Origin: Armatimonadetes bacterium Uphvl-Ar2
GTDB lineage: Bacteria; Armatimonadota; Fimbriimonadia; Fimbriimonadales; Fimbriimonadaceae
Reading direction: 5' to 3'
Length of the DNA: 64,000 nt
Assembly (NCBI GenBank): GCA_002162095.1
Contig: CP021424.1
Coordinates: forward strand, 2,232,001 to 2,296,000
Made by a program: the position numbers and the translations under genes. Positions 15,198 through 23,112 of this stretch are shown here, piece after piece; position 1 is the first letter of the stretch; each line of letters starts with the position of its first letter. The notes below the pieces were generated by a model, which had not been told where the DNA came from, made no database searches, and saw only the letters and a program-made list of their open reading frames with translations.

Positions 15198-16991
15198 ATG
15201 GCAAGCACCCTACCCCCTACCCATTTGCCCACATGGGATTTACAGTTTTTTTATTCAAGCTTTGATTCAGCCGAGCATCTGGCCGCGCGCCAAGACCTGG
15301 AAGCCCAGCTGACGGTGCTAGAAGCCCAACTGGACCAAGAAGGCATTGACGGCGGCGACGCGCTGCCGGCCGATGCCACGCAGGCTCATCGCGCCCGTTC
15401 GTTGGTCGATCGCCTGAACCACCTGATGACGAACATGACGCCCATGCGCGCCTACGCCTATGGCCGCTTGACCACGGACGCCGGCGACGAAGAGGCTCAG
15501 GCCGCCATCGGCTACCTCACCAAGCAGGGCATCCGGGCCAGCAAGATCGAAACCCGGTTCACGGCCTGGCTGGGCCGCTTTGATGTGGCGCAGCTCGTGG
15601 CCCACGACGCCGTGCTGCAAGATCACGCTTTTGCTCTGCACAAGCGGGCCACCGAGGCCAAGCACCAGATGACGATGGCCGAAGAAGCCCTGGCCGCCGA
15701 CCTCGGCGAAACCGGGGGTAGTGCCTGGTCTCGTCTTTACGGCAACTTCAGCAGCCAGATCGAAGTCGTGGTCAACGGCGATTCGATGCCGATGAGCGCG
15801 GTGCGCAACCTGGCTTACGATTCGGACCCGAACGTGCGCAAGGCGGGCTACGAAGCCGAACTGGCCGCGTGGTCGCGCAATGAAATCCCCATTGCCGCCG
15901 CCATCAACGCCATTAAGGGTGAAACTCTGCTCCTGGCCAAGCGACGAGGCTGGGGTCACCCGCTGGAATACGTCCTGTTTGACAACCACATGGACCGGGC
16001 GAGCCTGGACGCCATGATGAGCGCGGCCCAGAAGTCGTTCCCGGATTGGCGCCGCTACCTCCGCGCCAAGGCCAAGGCGCTGGGCCACGAAGGTGGACTG
16101 CCGTGGTACGACATGTTCGCTCCGCTTGGTGAAGAACGATCGTACGAATACGCCGAAGCCGAGCGCTTTGTGGAGGACATGTTCCGCCGCTACAGCGACA
16201 AGATGGGCGACCTCGCCCGCACCTCTTACGACGAGCGATGGACGGATGCCGGATCGAAGCGGGGCAAGCGCGACGGTGCGTTCTGCATGGGCGCCGGGCA
16301 AGGAAAGAGCCGCATCCTCATGAACTTCAAGCCCGCGTTTGGCAGCGTGGCCACCCTGGCCCACGAGCTCGGGCACGCCTATCACAACCAGTGCCTCGCC
16401 ACTCGCCACCCGCTGCAACGCGACACGCCCATGCCCTTGGCCGAAACCGCCAGCATCTTCTGCGAGACCATCATCAAACGGGCCGCGCTGCAAGAGACGG
16501 AGGGAGCCGCGAAGGTCGCCATCCTCGAAGCCTCGTTGCAGGGCGCGTGCCAAGTGGTGGTGGATATCACGAGCCGGTATCGGTTTGAAGAGTCGCTCTT
16601 CGCGGGCCGGGCCGAGCGCGACCTGAGCCCGCGCGAACTGTGCGACGCCATGCGCGCCGCCCAAGACAGCACCTACGGCGATGGCCTGAGCTGTGGTCAC
16701 CCCTACATGTGGGCGGTGAAGCCGCATTACTACAGCTATGGGGCGTATTACAACTTCCCGTACATGTTCGGGCTGCTGTTTGCACTTGGCCTGTACGACG
16801 TCTACACGCAGGACCCGGATGCCTTCCGCGATCGCTACGATGACTTGCTGGCCAGCACGGGGATGTTTGACGCGGCAACTTTGGCGCAACGCTTCGGCAT
16901 TGATATCCGCGACGAAGCCTTTTGGCAGCGCTCGCTCGGTGTCTTGGTCGAAGACATCGACGAGTTCGAACAACTGGTCACAAACGGTTGA
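15198..16991 (+). CDS. pepF: M3-family oligoendopeptidase (PepF-like)
   Basis: M3B oligoendopeptidases are cytosolic zinc enzymes that degrade short peptides. The 597-residue protein contains HELGHAYHN at residues 389-397 (HEXXH with both His ligands) and the family Glu in the downstream LAETASIFCET segment. The N-terminal helical region (about 1-200) and length fit PepF. No signal peptide is present. It starts at ATG 15198 with AGG a few bases before it. The last codons overlap the TTG start of the pseudouridine synthase gene (TTGA), opening a four-gene overlapping string. Confidence 0.93.
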   Translation: MASTLPPTHLPTWDLQFFYSSFDSAEHLAARQDLEAQLTVLEAQLDQEGIDGGDALPADATQAHRARSLVDRLNHLMTNMTPMRAYAYGRLTTDAGDEEAQAAIGYLTKQGIRASKIETRFTAWLGRFDVAQLVAHDAVLQDHAFALHKRATEAKHQMTMAEEALAADLGETGGSAWSRLYGNFSSQIEVVVNGDSMPMSAVRNLAYDSDPNVRKAGYEAELAAWSRNEIPIAAAINAIKGETLLLAKRRGWGHPLEYVLFDNHMDRASLDAMMSAAQKSFPDWRRYLRAKAKALGHEGGLPWYDMFAPLGEERSYEYAEAERFVEDMFRRYSDKMGDLARTSYDERWTDAGSKRGKRDGAFCMGAGQGKSRILMNFKPAFGSVATLAHELGHAYHNQCLATRHPLQRDTPMPLAETASIFCETIIKRAALQETEGAAKVAILEASLQGACQVVVDITSRYRFEESLFAGRAERDLSPRELCDAMRAAQDSTYGDGLSCGHPYMWAVKPHYYSYGAYYNFPYMFGLLFALGLYDVYTQDPDAFRDRYDDLLASTGMFDAATLAQRFGIDIRDEAFWQRSLGVLVEDIDEFEQLVTNG

Positions 16992-17896
16992 GACTCGACG
17001 TTACCGAACCCGGGCGGCTGGACAAGCTGATTGCCACTGCCCTGGACGGCGTGAGCCGAAGCCGCGTGAGCGAACTGATCGACGCCGGCCAGGTGCAGAT
17101 CAACGGTGTGGTCTGCACCAAGGGCTCGCAACGCGTGGCGGCAGGCAGCGTGGTGACGCTGGGCGAGATTCCGGAGCGCGAAGCCCCGGATCTCACCCCG
17201 GTGCCGATGGAGCTGGAGGTGGTCTATGAAGACGATCATCTGCTGGTGGTGAACAAGCCGCGCGGGCTCTCCGTGCACCCGTCGCCGGGTTCGAAGCGGC
17301 CCACGCTGGTGCATGGCCTGCTGGCCCGGGCGCACGCCTTGGCGCAGGGCTCCGCGCCGCACCGGCCGGGGCTGGTGCACCGCCTGGATAAGGACACCAC
17401 GGGGCTCATTCTCATTGCCAAGAACGACCGCGCCCATGCCCATCTGGCTGCGCAAATCCAGACCCGTACGGCCGGGCGTCGCTATCTGGCCATTGCCCGT
17501 GGCTGGCCTCCGCACGAGCGATTTACCATTGATGCGCCGCTGGCCAAGGACCCCAAGCGGCCGCTGGCGCGGGCGGTGCACCCGGATGGCAAGCCCGCCA
17601 TATCTCACGTCAAGCGGTTAGTCAGGTTGGACGAGGGTGCGCTGCTGGCGGTGAAGCTGGAAACGGGCCGTACGCACCAGATTCGCGTACATCTGGCTTC
17701 GGTGGGCTTCCCAGTGGTGGGTGACCCCCTCTACGCCCCGCCCCCGTTCGATCAGGGGTCGCTTCAGCTACACGCCGCTTACATGAGCTTCGCCCACCCC
17801 GTGACGGGCGATATGATAGAGCTGTACGCCGCGCCGCCCGAGGATTTTCGCATTCAAGGCCACGACGTACGGGAGCAGGTGGTGACATGGTCGTAA
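16988..17896 (+). CDS. rluD: RluA/RluD-family pseudouridine synthase
   Basis: RluD-type enzymes convert specific uridines of 23S rRNA to pseudouridine. The 302-residue protein has an N-terminal S4 RNA-binding domain (RLDKLIATALDGVSRSRV...LIDAGQVQINGV) and the catalytic domain with the HRLDKDTTGLILIAK motif, whose Asp (residue 134) is the nucleophile, plus the closing TGRTHQIRVHLASVGFPVVGD. I place the start at TTG 16988, which overlaps the pepF stop as TTGA and begins directly with LRLDVTEPGRLDKL; the longer open frame upstream lies inside pepF in another phase. It overlaps radC by 10 bases. Confidence 0.9.
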   Translation: MRLDVTEPGRLDKLIATALDGVSRSRVSELIDAGQVQINGVVCTKGSQRVAAGSVVTLGEIPEREAPDLTPVPMELEVVYEDDHLLVVNKPRGLSVHPSPGSKRPTLVHGLLARAHALAQGSAPHRPGLVHRLDKDTTGLILIAKNDRAHAHLAAQIQTRTAGRRYLAIARGWPPHERFTIDAPLAKDPKRPLARAVHPDGKPAISHVKRLVRLDEGALLAVKLETGRTHQIRVHLASVGFPVVGDPLYAPPPFDQGSLQLHAAYMSFAHPVTGDMIELYAAPPEDFRIQGHDVREQVVTWS

Positions 17897-18546
17897 GAGA
17901 AGGCACAGGTTGGGCGCGGTTACAGCGGGCGGGGGTGGCCTCGGGCACGCCCATTGACTTGCTGACGCTGGCGCTGTGTCGCGATCCGCAAGATCTGGAA
18001 GCCACCGAGCCCCACGCGGCGCACCTCTTGCGCCAATACCGCATGCGCCAACTGGGAGATGTGAGTACGGCTGAACTCCAAGAGCGAGTGGGAATGGATG
18101 CGTACGAATCGCTCCGCTTCTTGGCCACGTTAGAGCTTGGGCGCCGCGTGGGGGCGAGTTCGCACGGGGAAGTCAGCACCATCACGGGGGACAAGGACGC
18201 CTACGAGGCCGTGAAGCACATCGAGGATGCCAAGCAGGAGAAGGTCATCACCGTGCTGCTGGATACCAAGAACCACATCCTCGGCACCATCACGGTGCAT
18301 ATCGGCACACTGGATGCGAGCCTGATCGGCCCGCGCGAGGTGTTTCGCGACGCGGTGCGCGAAAATGCCGCTGCCCTTGTGGTGGCGCACAACCACCCCA
18401 GCGGCGACCCGACCCCCAGCCCAGAGGACATCGCCGTAACCAAGCGCTTGAATGAAGTCGGGGAGATCCTCGGGATTCGACTCCTTGATCACATCATCGT
18501 CGGCAAAGGGAAGTACGTGAGTCTGCGCAAGGAAGGCAAGTTTTGA
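17887..18546 (+). CDS. radC: RadC-family JAB/MPN protein
   Basis: RadC proteins carry a JAB1/MPN metalloprotease-like fold; despite the historical name, a DNA-repair role is unproven. The 219-residue protein has an N-terminal helical domain (about 1-90) and the JAMM signature HNHPSGDPTPSPED (H-x-H-x10-D) near residues 166-179 in the VVAHNHPSGDPTPS segment. It overlaps the rluD gene by 10 bases and its stop overlaps the TTG start of the translin gene. No prophage or restriction genes are close, which would be the other common setting for radC. Confidence 0.9.
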   Translation: MVVREGTGWARLQRAGVASGTPIDLLTLALCRDPQDLEATEPHAAHLLRQYRMRQLGDVSTAELQERVGMDAYESLRFLATLELGRRVGASSHGEVSTITGDKDAYEAVKHIEDAKQEKVITVLLDTKNHILGTITVHIGTLDASLIGPREVFRDAVRENAAALVVAHNHPSGDPTPSPEDIAVTKRLNEVGEILGIRLLDHIIVGKGKYVSLRKEGKF

Positions 18547-19151
18547 ACCCGATATGGGATGACCTGCGTGCTCGTTTGGACGCCGAACATGAGCAAAGGG
18601 AAGCCGCCCTGGCCGGTACGCGCCAGATTATCCAGGCGAGTTCGAAAGCCATCCGCGCTTGCCACCGCCAGGAGACCGACAAAGCCCATCAGCTTGCCGA
18701 CGAGGCCCGCCGAAGCGCTCTCCAGCTCCGGGAGGCCATGCAAGGTACGCCCCGCATGCTCTACGCGGGTTACTTGCAAGATGCGGAAAAGGAGATGGTG
18801 GAAGCCGTGCTGCTTCTCGCCATGATTGAGGGGCAGGCGTATCCCTCGGCGCAAGACCTGGGGGTCGAAGCCCACACCTACGCTCACGGCATCGCCGAGG
18901 CCGCCAGCGAACTCCGCCGCACGATTTTGGACCAACTGAGGGCCGACAACTACGCCGAAGCTCAGCGGCTGATGAGCGCGATGGAACTCGTTTACGACGA
19001 GCTAATTACGTTGGATTACCCGGATGGCCTCACGGGTGGATTGCGGCGAGCGACGGACGCGCTACGAGCTGTTTTGGAGCGCACCCGAGCCGACTTGACG
19101 ATGACAATCGTCCAAGACCGGCTCCGATCTGCGCTCCGAGTTGACGAATAG
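18543..19151 (+). CDS. Translin-family protein
   Basis: Translin and Trax are all-helical nucleic-acid-binding proteins, with RNase activity in Trax; prokaryotic members are mainly archaeal. The 202-residue product is nearly all helix and shows the family pattern: the AxxxxRQIIQASSKAIRACHRQE segment, MLYAGYLQDAEKEMVEAVLL, LPSAQDLGV-type linker (here YPSAQDLGV), and ALDYPD (here TLDYPDGLTGGLRRATD) followed by RTRADLT. The start is TTG at 18543, overlapping the radC stop as TTGA. It ends the pepF-rluD-radC string. The acidic residues in QDAEKEMVEA and MELVYDEL are candidates for a nuclease site but I cannot confirm that. Confidence 0.75.
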   Translation: MNPIWDDLRARLDAEHEQREAALAGTRQIIQASSKAIRACHRQETDKAHQLADEARRSALQLREAMQGTPRMLYAGYLQDAEKEMVEAVLLLAMIEGQAYPSAQDLGVEAHTYAHGIAEAASELRRTILDQLRADNYAEAQRLMSAMELVYDELITLDYPDGLTGGLRRATDALRAVLERTRADLTMTIVQDRLRSALRVDE

Positions 19152-19160
19152 CCCTGAGAC

Positions 19161-19319
19161 TTACTCGACGGCTTCGACGGCTTGCGGGCCATCGCCAGCC
19201 GGGCGTTCGGCGCCAGCGGTGGCACCAGCACCTTCGGCGGGGGCAGTTTCGCCTTGCGAGCAGCCGAAAACGAACGTGGCGGCCAAGATTGCGATCAGGG
19301 CCAGATTGAGGATCTTCAT
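19161..19319 (-). CDS. Tiny lipoprotein (52 residues), paralogue 1
   Basis: The frame encodes a short lipoprotein precursor: a basic start (MKILNLALI), a hydrophobic core and the lipobox FVFGC, so the mature peptide is only about 34 residues, rich in Ala, Gly, Glu and Pro. The tail reads RPAGDGPQAVEAVE. GGAG lies shortly before the ATG. A second gene 140 bases upstream on the same strand encodes a similar precursor with tail RPDGSGPAAIEAKE, so the two are tandem paralogues. Function is unknown; the acidic, probably unstructured tail would be membrane-tethered. Confidence 0.72.
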   Translation of the reverse strand: MKILNLALIAILAATFVFGCSQGETAPAEGAGATAGAERPAGDGPQAVEAVE

Positions 19320-19387
19320 GATGTACTCCAACCGAACCGCAAGGCCCGGATGTTCGCAAAGACGTTCTGCCTCTGCAAAAAGTCACA

Positions 19388-19435
19388 CCGAACCTTGAGT
19401 TCTGCCCGAAATGGTACGGTGGACCCAAGGTTCGG
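19388..19435. repeat. Perfect 10-bp inverted repeat between the lipoprotein genes
   Basis: CCGAACCTTG (19388-19397) and CAAGGTTCGG (19426-19435) are perfect inverted copies separated by 28 bases. The site lies in the 140-base gap between the two lipoprotein genes. It could be a paired operator or the base of an RNA stem; no T-tract supports a terminator. Confidence 0.6.
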
Positions 19436-19459
19436 CATAGGGACGAGTCTAGGTCTCAG

Positions 19460-19609
19460 TTATTCCTTGGCTTCAATGGCAGCCGGGCCGGAGCCGTCCG
19501 GGCGGCTCGCTTCCGGATTGGTATTGGCCTGGGGTTCCACTTCCTTCGTGCAACCAAACATGAAGGCGGCGGCGGCAAGCACCAGCAAGAACGAGAGGGT
19601 GAGTTTCAT
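19460..19609 (-). CDS. Tiny lipoprotein (49 residues), paralogue 2
   Basis: The precursor starts MKLTLSFLL, continues with an Ala-rich hydrophobic core and the lipobox FMFGC, then a 29-residue mature tail that is polar and acidic and ends RPDGSGPAAIEAKE. This C-terminal pattern (R-P-x-G-x-G-P-x-A-[VI]-E-A-x-E) is shared with the downstream tiny lipoprotein. The frame is open 35 codons further upstream, but the ATG at 19609 gives the signal peptide at the N-terminus. A strong inverted repeat separates it from the aldehyde dehydrogenase gene. Function unknown. Confidence 0.72.
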   Translation of the reverse strand: MKLTLSFLLVLAAAAFMFGCTKEVEPQANTNPEASRPDGSGPAAIEAKE

Positions 19610-19688
19610 TGTCTTTTCATCCGGCCTCGGGGATTCCGGAGCCCGGTACATCGTTGACGCGACCCCCGGCGATGAGGTGACACGAGTA

Positions 19689-19720
19689 GGGCTCATGGAT
19701 TCTTGCGAACCCATGAGCCC
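19689..19720 (-). terminator. Strong hairpin after the aldehyde dehydrogenase gene
   Basis: GGGCTCATGG and CCATGAGCCC form a perfect 10-bp stem with a 12-base loop, starting 26 bases beyond the dehydrogenase stop. There is no T-tract, so it may terminate weakly, stabilise the 3' end, or act in the downstream lipoprotein leader. Confidence 0.45.
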
Positions 19721-19746
19721 CGTTCTCCTTCTGGTCTAAGAGAGGA

Positions 19747-21282
19747 TCAGACCTTGGTGCCGAGACCCTGCGCCATCACGATCTCTTCGGCGTGATTTAC
19801 GGTGAAAGCCACGCGGTGGGTCAGGTATTCCAGCGCCGTTTCCGCGGCCGGGTTGCCGTTGCCGCTGCCCTTGACGCCGCCGAAGGGAAGGTGCACTTCC
19901 GCCCCGATGCTCGGCAGGTTCACGTATCCCAGGCCGTAGTCGGCGTGGTCGCGCACATAGCGCCACTTGCGGAAGTCTTCCGTGATCACCGCCATGCTCA
20001 GGCCGTATTCGGTGTCGTTGTAGACCCGCACCGCTTCTTCCAGGCCGTCCACGCCGATGATGGCGCAGTGCGGGCTAAAGGCTTCTTGGCGTAGGCAGAA
20101 CGTGTTCTCCTTGTACTGCGCAAAGCGGTAAACGAACGGCGACGCGAAGTTGCCATTCACGTGGTCCGGGCCGGTCAGCACCTGGCCGTCCAGCAGGATC
20201 TCGCCGCCTTCTTCCTTAGCCTTGGCGTTGTGGTGCTGCCACTTGGCCAGGCCGTCCGGGTTGATGAGCGGACCCATGAACACCGACGGGTCCATGCCAT
20301 CGCCCACGCGCACCCGCTTGGCGAGGTCGAGGAAGCGCTCGGTGAACTGCCCTTCGATCTTGCGGTCCACGATGATGCGGCCCGAGGACACGCACCGCTG
20401 ACCAGCCGTCTTGAAGGCGCTCAGTAGCGCCGCATTCACAGCGATGTCGAGGTTGGCGTCTTCCAGCACGATCACGGCGTTCTTGCCGCCCAGTTCGGTA
20501 GCGACGAACTTGTGGGCTTCGGCCGCCGCGCTTTGCTGAATCATCTTGCCAACCGCGCGGCTCCCCGTGAAGAGGATCACGTCCACGTCTTCGTGGCGGG
20601 CGAGGGCGTCGCCCGTGGTTTCACCGTCGCCGCTCACAAAGTTGATGACACCCTTGGGGAATCCGGCATCTTCGAACGCCTTGGCCAAGCGCCAGCCGCA
20701 GACCGGGGTCTCTTCACTCGTCTTGATGACGACCGTGTTGCCCGCCAGCAGCGCCGGCAAGGAACCCCAAAGCGGGATGGCTACCGGGAAGTTCCACGGC
20801 GTGATGATGCCCACCACGCCCTTGGGCTTGCGCAGGATGTAGGCGTCCTTGGCCGGTATTTCGCTGCTTAGCACGTGGCCCGTTGGCAGGCGGCCAAAGC
20901 CCGCCACGTACTGCGCGGTGTGCAGGGATTCCACCACGTCGGCGCGGCCTTCGTTGTAAGGCTTGCCGCACTCGGTGGTGACAAGGACGCTGAACTCTTC
21001 GAGGTCGCGCTTGAGCACCTGAGCCAGGTTGTCAATGAACTCGGCGCGCTGGACCCAGCTCAGCCGGCGCCAGGACGTGTAGGCGGCTCGGGCGGCCTTC
21101 ACCGCTTCGTTCACTTGGGCGCGGCTAGTCATCGGGGCCGTGCCGATCACATGGGTTCGGTTGGCGGGGTTGGTGCTGACGAACGTGCTGTCGCCATCCA
21201 CCCATTCGCCATTGATGTAGTTCTGGGCCTTGACGTCGCGCATCACCAGCGAAAGCAGATCAGGAGTCACCGTTGCACTCAT
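19747..21282 (-). CDS. NAD(P)-dependent aldehyde dehydrogenase
   Basis: The 511-residue protein is a classical ALDH that oxidises an aldehyde to the acid. It has the NAD-site TPWNFP with catalytic Asn, the general-base Glu (about residue 263) in VATELGGKN, and the nucleophilic Cys297 in AGQRCVSS, plus the C-terminal LPFGGVKGSGNG. These are intact, so it should be active. The substrate is not evident; the sequence resembles semialdehyde-type ALDHs rather than methylmalonate-semialdehyde ones. The open frame extends far upstream, but that is antisense to the next gene; I start at ATG 21282, which lies 7 bases after TAACCT. It is divergent from the exported protein at 21334. Confidence 0.88.
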   Translation of the reverse strand: MSATVTPDLLSLVMRDVKAQNYINGEWVDGDSTFVSTNPANRTHVIGTAPMTSRAQVNEAVKAARAAYTSWRRLSWVQRAEFIDNLAQVLKRDLEEFSVLVTTECGKPYNEGRADVVESLHTAQYVAGFGRLPTGHVLSSEIPAKDAYILRKPKGVVGIITPWNFPVAIPLWGSLPALLAGNTVVIKTSEETPVCGWRLAKAFEDAGFPKGVINFVSGDGETTGDALARHEDVDVILFTGSRAVGKMIQQSAAAEAHKFVATELGGKNAVIVLEDANLDIAVNAALLSAFKTAGQRCVSSGRIIVDRKIEGQFTERFLDLAKRVRVGDGMDPSVFMGPLINPDGLAKWQHHNAKAKEEGGEILLDGQVLTGPDHVNGNFASPFVYRFAQYKENTFCLRQEAFSPHCAIIGVDGLEEAVRVYNDTEYGLSMAVITEDFRKWRYVRDHADYGLGYVNLPSIGAEVHLPFGGVKGSGNGNPAAETALEYLTHRVAFTVNHAEEIVMAQGLGTKV

Positions 21283-21333
21283 AGCCGGGAGGTTACCAGG
21301 GGGTTCGGGCCCGAGCCGGGTAACTTTGAGGCC

Positions 21334-23112
21334 GTGCGTCAGGTTTGGTTGGGTTTGCTGGTGGCCATGGCGGGGTTGGCCTCGGCAGCCGATGTCATGC
21401 CCCAGGATGGCTGGGTGGTGGTGAACGAGGTTCTCACGCTCCGCATGCGCACCCGGCCGGAGGCGGCCACGGCGATTGCCCAACGGCTGCGACCCCTGCC
21501 TGATGCTTCGAAGTTTGTCGCCGAAAAGCGGGAGGAGGCGGTGGTCATCAGCAGTGGCCCGGTGGTCATCCTCACCGTCACCCCGGAAGAAGCCCGTGCG
21601 CAAAACAGCGACCCTATGGCTTTGGCCCAGATCTGGGCGCGCCGCCTGGAAGACGCCTTCGCCTTGCCCCCACTGAAGTCGAACACCCACGACGTCCTGC
21701 TGGCCATCGGCCAGACTACGGAAATCCCGCTGGTGGGGCGAGGCGCCCGCCAGGCGCAACTGGTAGCCGAACCTGCCGGAGCCCTGCGTATTGAGCGGCG
21801 CACCGGCATGGTGCGCATCACGGCCAGCGGCAAGGGGAACGTCAATCTCACCGCCAAGATTGGCAACGAGACCTGGTTTTGGCGCGTAAACGCCGCCCCC
21901 TGGGCGGTGAAGCAGAACACGCCCTTGCAGGCCCAGGTGACGGGCACCACCGCCCGCGCCGAAGTGGTGGCCGCCGCCGCTGCTGCCGCCGTGCAGAGCC
22001 GATTTGCCACCGAACCAGGCGCGATGATTCGACTTCGGGGCATTCGCACCGGGCCCCTCTCGGCCGGGAACTCTGGCCGAGCCCTAGTGGACGTGTTGGT
22101 GCATGGGGTTGGCCTCTACCCCTGGACGGGCACCGTGGAGGTGCGCATGCAGAACATCACGGCCCGCCGCGAAACCACAGAGCAACTTTGGTACAGCAAC
22201 GAGCCAGAAAACTTGCGCGACCCGCAAACGCTTTACAGCCGCTGGTTGACGACGGGCCGCCCCGCCCGCCTGCTGACCCACCAACGGAACCGGGGCACCG
22301 CGCCGCTGGTGTCGTCGGTGAAGCTAGTGAACTACGGCCAGACCACCGCCCGCGTGTCGCTTATTGCCGGCGACGGGGGCGTGGACCAGAACCCCACCTT
22401 GGCGGGGTACCGCGCAGGCGAGGCCTTTATGCCCGACTGGAAGGAAGGGGCCAGCCTCGTCTTGCAGATCCCGCCGGGAAGCTCGGTGCCGGTGCAAGTG
22501 CACGAGCTTGAGTACGGTGATACTTCCTCGGGCCTCTATGTCTTCCATATGCTTGAGGGTGCGCCCGACAGCGTGATGATGGTGCACGAGGCCGTGGCTC
22601 CGGCCAGCATGCCGCCGAAATGGCGAGAGGCATCCCGGGTGGAGCGGCCCTACACCATGGCGCGCCCGGAGACCATTCCGGTCGGCACGATCATCATGAA
22701 CCGCACCAACTCGCCGGTTTTCCCCGAGCCCAAGCGCGTGGAGACCTTCGACTACGAAGCCGGGGGGCGCATTACGTTCTTGCGCCTGGGGCAGCAAGCG
22801 GTGACGGGCAATGAAGGGGAAGCGCTGCTCGGCAATTTCGGCGTGGTTTACGAGCTCAACGGGACGATCAAGAACCCGACCGACCGCGTGGCCCCCACCG
22901 AGGTGGTGTTTGAGTCCAGCGCGGGCTACACCGGGGCGCTGATCTTTGTCAATGGCACTCTGATGAAGATCCCCTTGCTGCAGCCCAAGACCGAGCACCG
23001 GATGCGACTCTTCAACCTACAGCCGGGGCAAACCGTGCGTATGAACATGGTCACGATCCCGCTTTCCGGTGGCAGTTACCCGGCGACGATCACCATCCGA
23101 CCGGTGGAGTAA
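21334..23112 (+). CDS. Large exported protein, unknown function
   Basis: The 592-residue product begins with a signal peptide (VRQVWLGLLVAMAGLASA, cleavage before ADV). I recognise no domain. The first ~200 residues have a mixed pattern; the rest is rich in short beta strands with WFWRV-, LYPWTGTVEV- and PSSSV-type sandwich repeats, with no Cys, so a beta-sandwich periplasmic or surface protein is likely. An open frame extends upstream over the dehydrogenase gene, but the GTG at 21334 sits exactly 7 bases after TAACTT, giving a leaderless start. Its stop overlaps the ATG of the TPR gene (TAATG), so the two are probably translated together. Confidence 0.7.
   Translation: MRQVWLGLLVAMAGLASAADVMPQDGWVVVNEVLTLRMRTRPEAATAIAQRLRPLPDASKFVAEKREEAVVISSGPVVILTVTPEEARAQNSDPMALAQIWARRLEDAFALPPLKSNTHDVLLAIGQTTEIPLVGRGARQAQLVAEPAGALRIERRTGMVRITASGKGNVNLTAKIGNETWFWRVNAAPWAVKQNTPLQAQVTGTTARAEVVAAAAAAAVQSRFATEPGAMIRLRGIRTGPLSAGNSGRALVDVLVHGVGLYPWTGTVEVRMQNITARRETTEQLWYSNEPENLRDPQTLYSRWLTTGRPARLLTHQRNRGTAPLVSSVKLVNYGQTTARVSLIAGDGGVDQNPTLAGYRAGEAFMPDWKEGASLVLQIPPGSSVPVQVHELEYGDTSSGLYVFHMLEGAPDSVMMVHEAVAPASMPPKWREASRVERPYTMARPETIPVGTIIMNRTNSPVFPEPKRVETFDYEAGGRITFLRLGQQAVTGNEGEALLGNFGVVYELNGTIKNPTDRVAPTEVVFESSAGYTGALIFVNGTLMKIPLLQPKTEHRMRLFNLQPGQTVRMNMVTIPLSGGSYPATITIRPVE

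Noticed and set aside
15318-16973. 551-codon antisense frame over pepF
   Set aside because: It is a GC-rich shadow of pepF, whose zinc motif is intact; the antisense product shows no domain.
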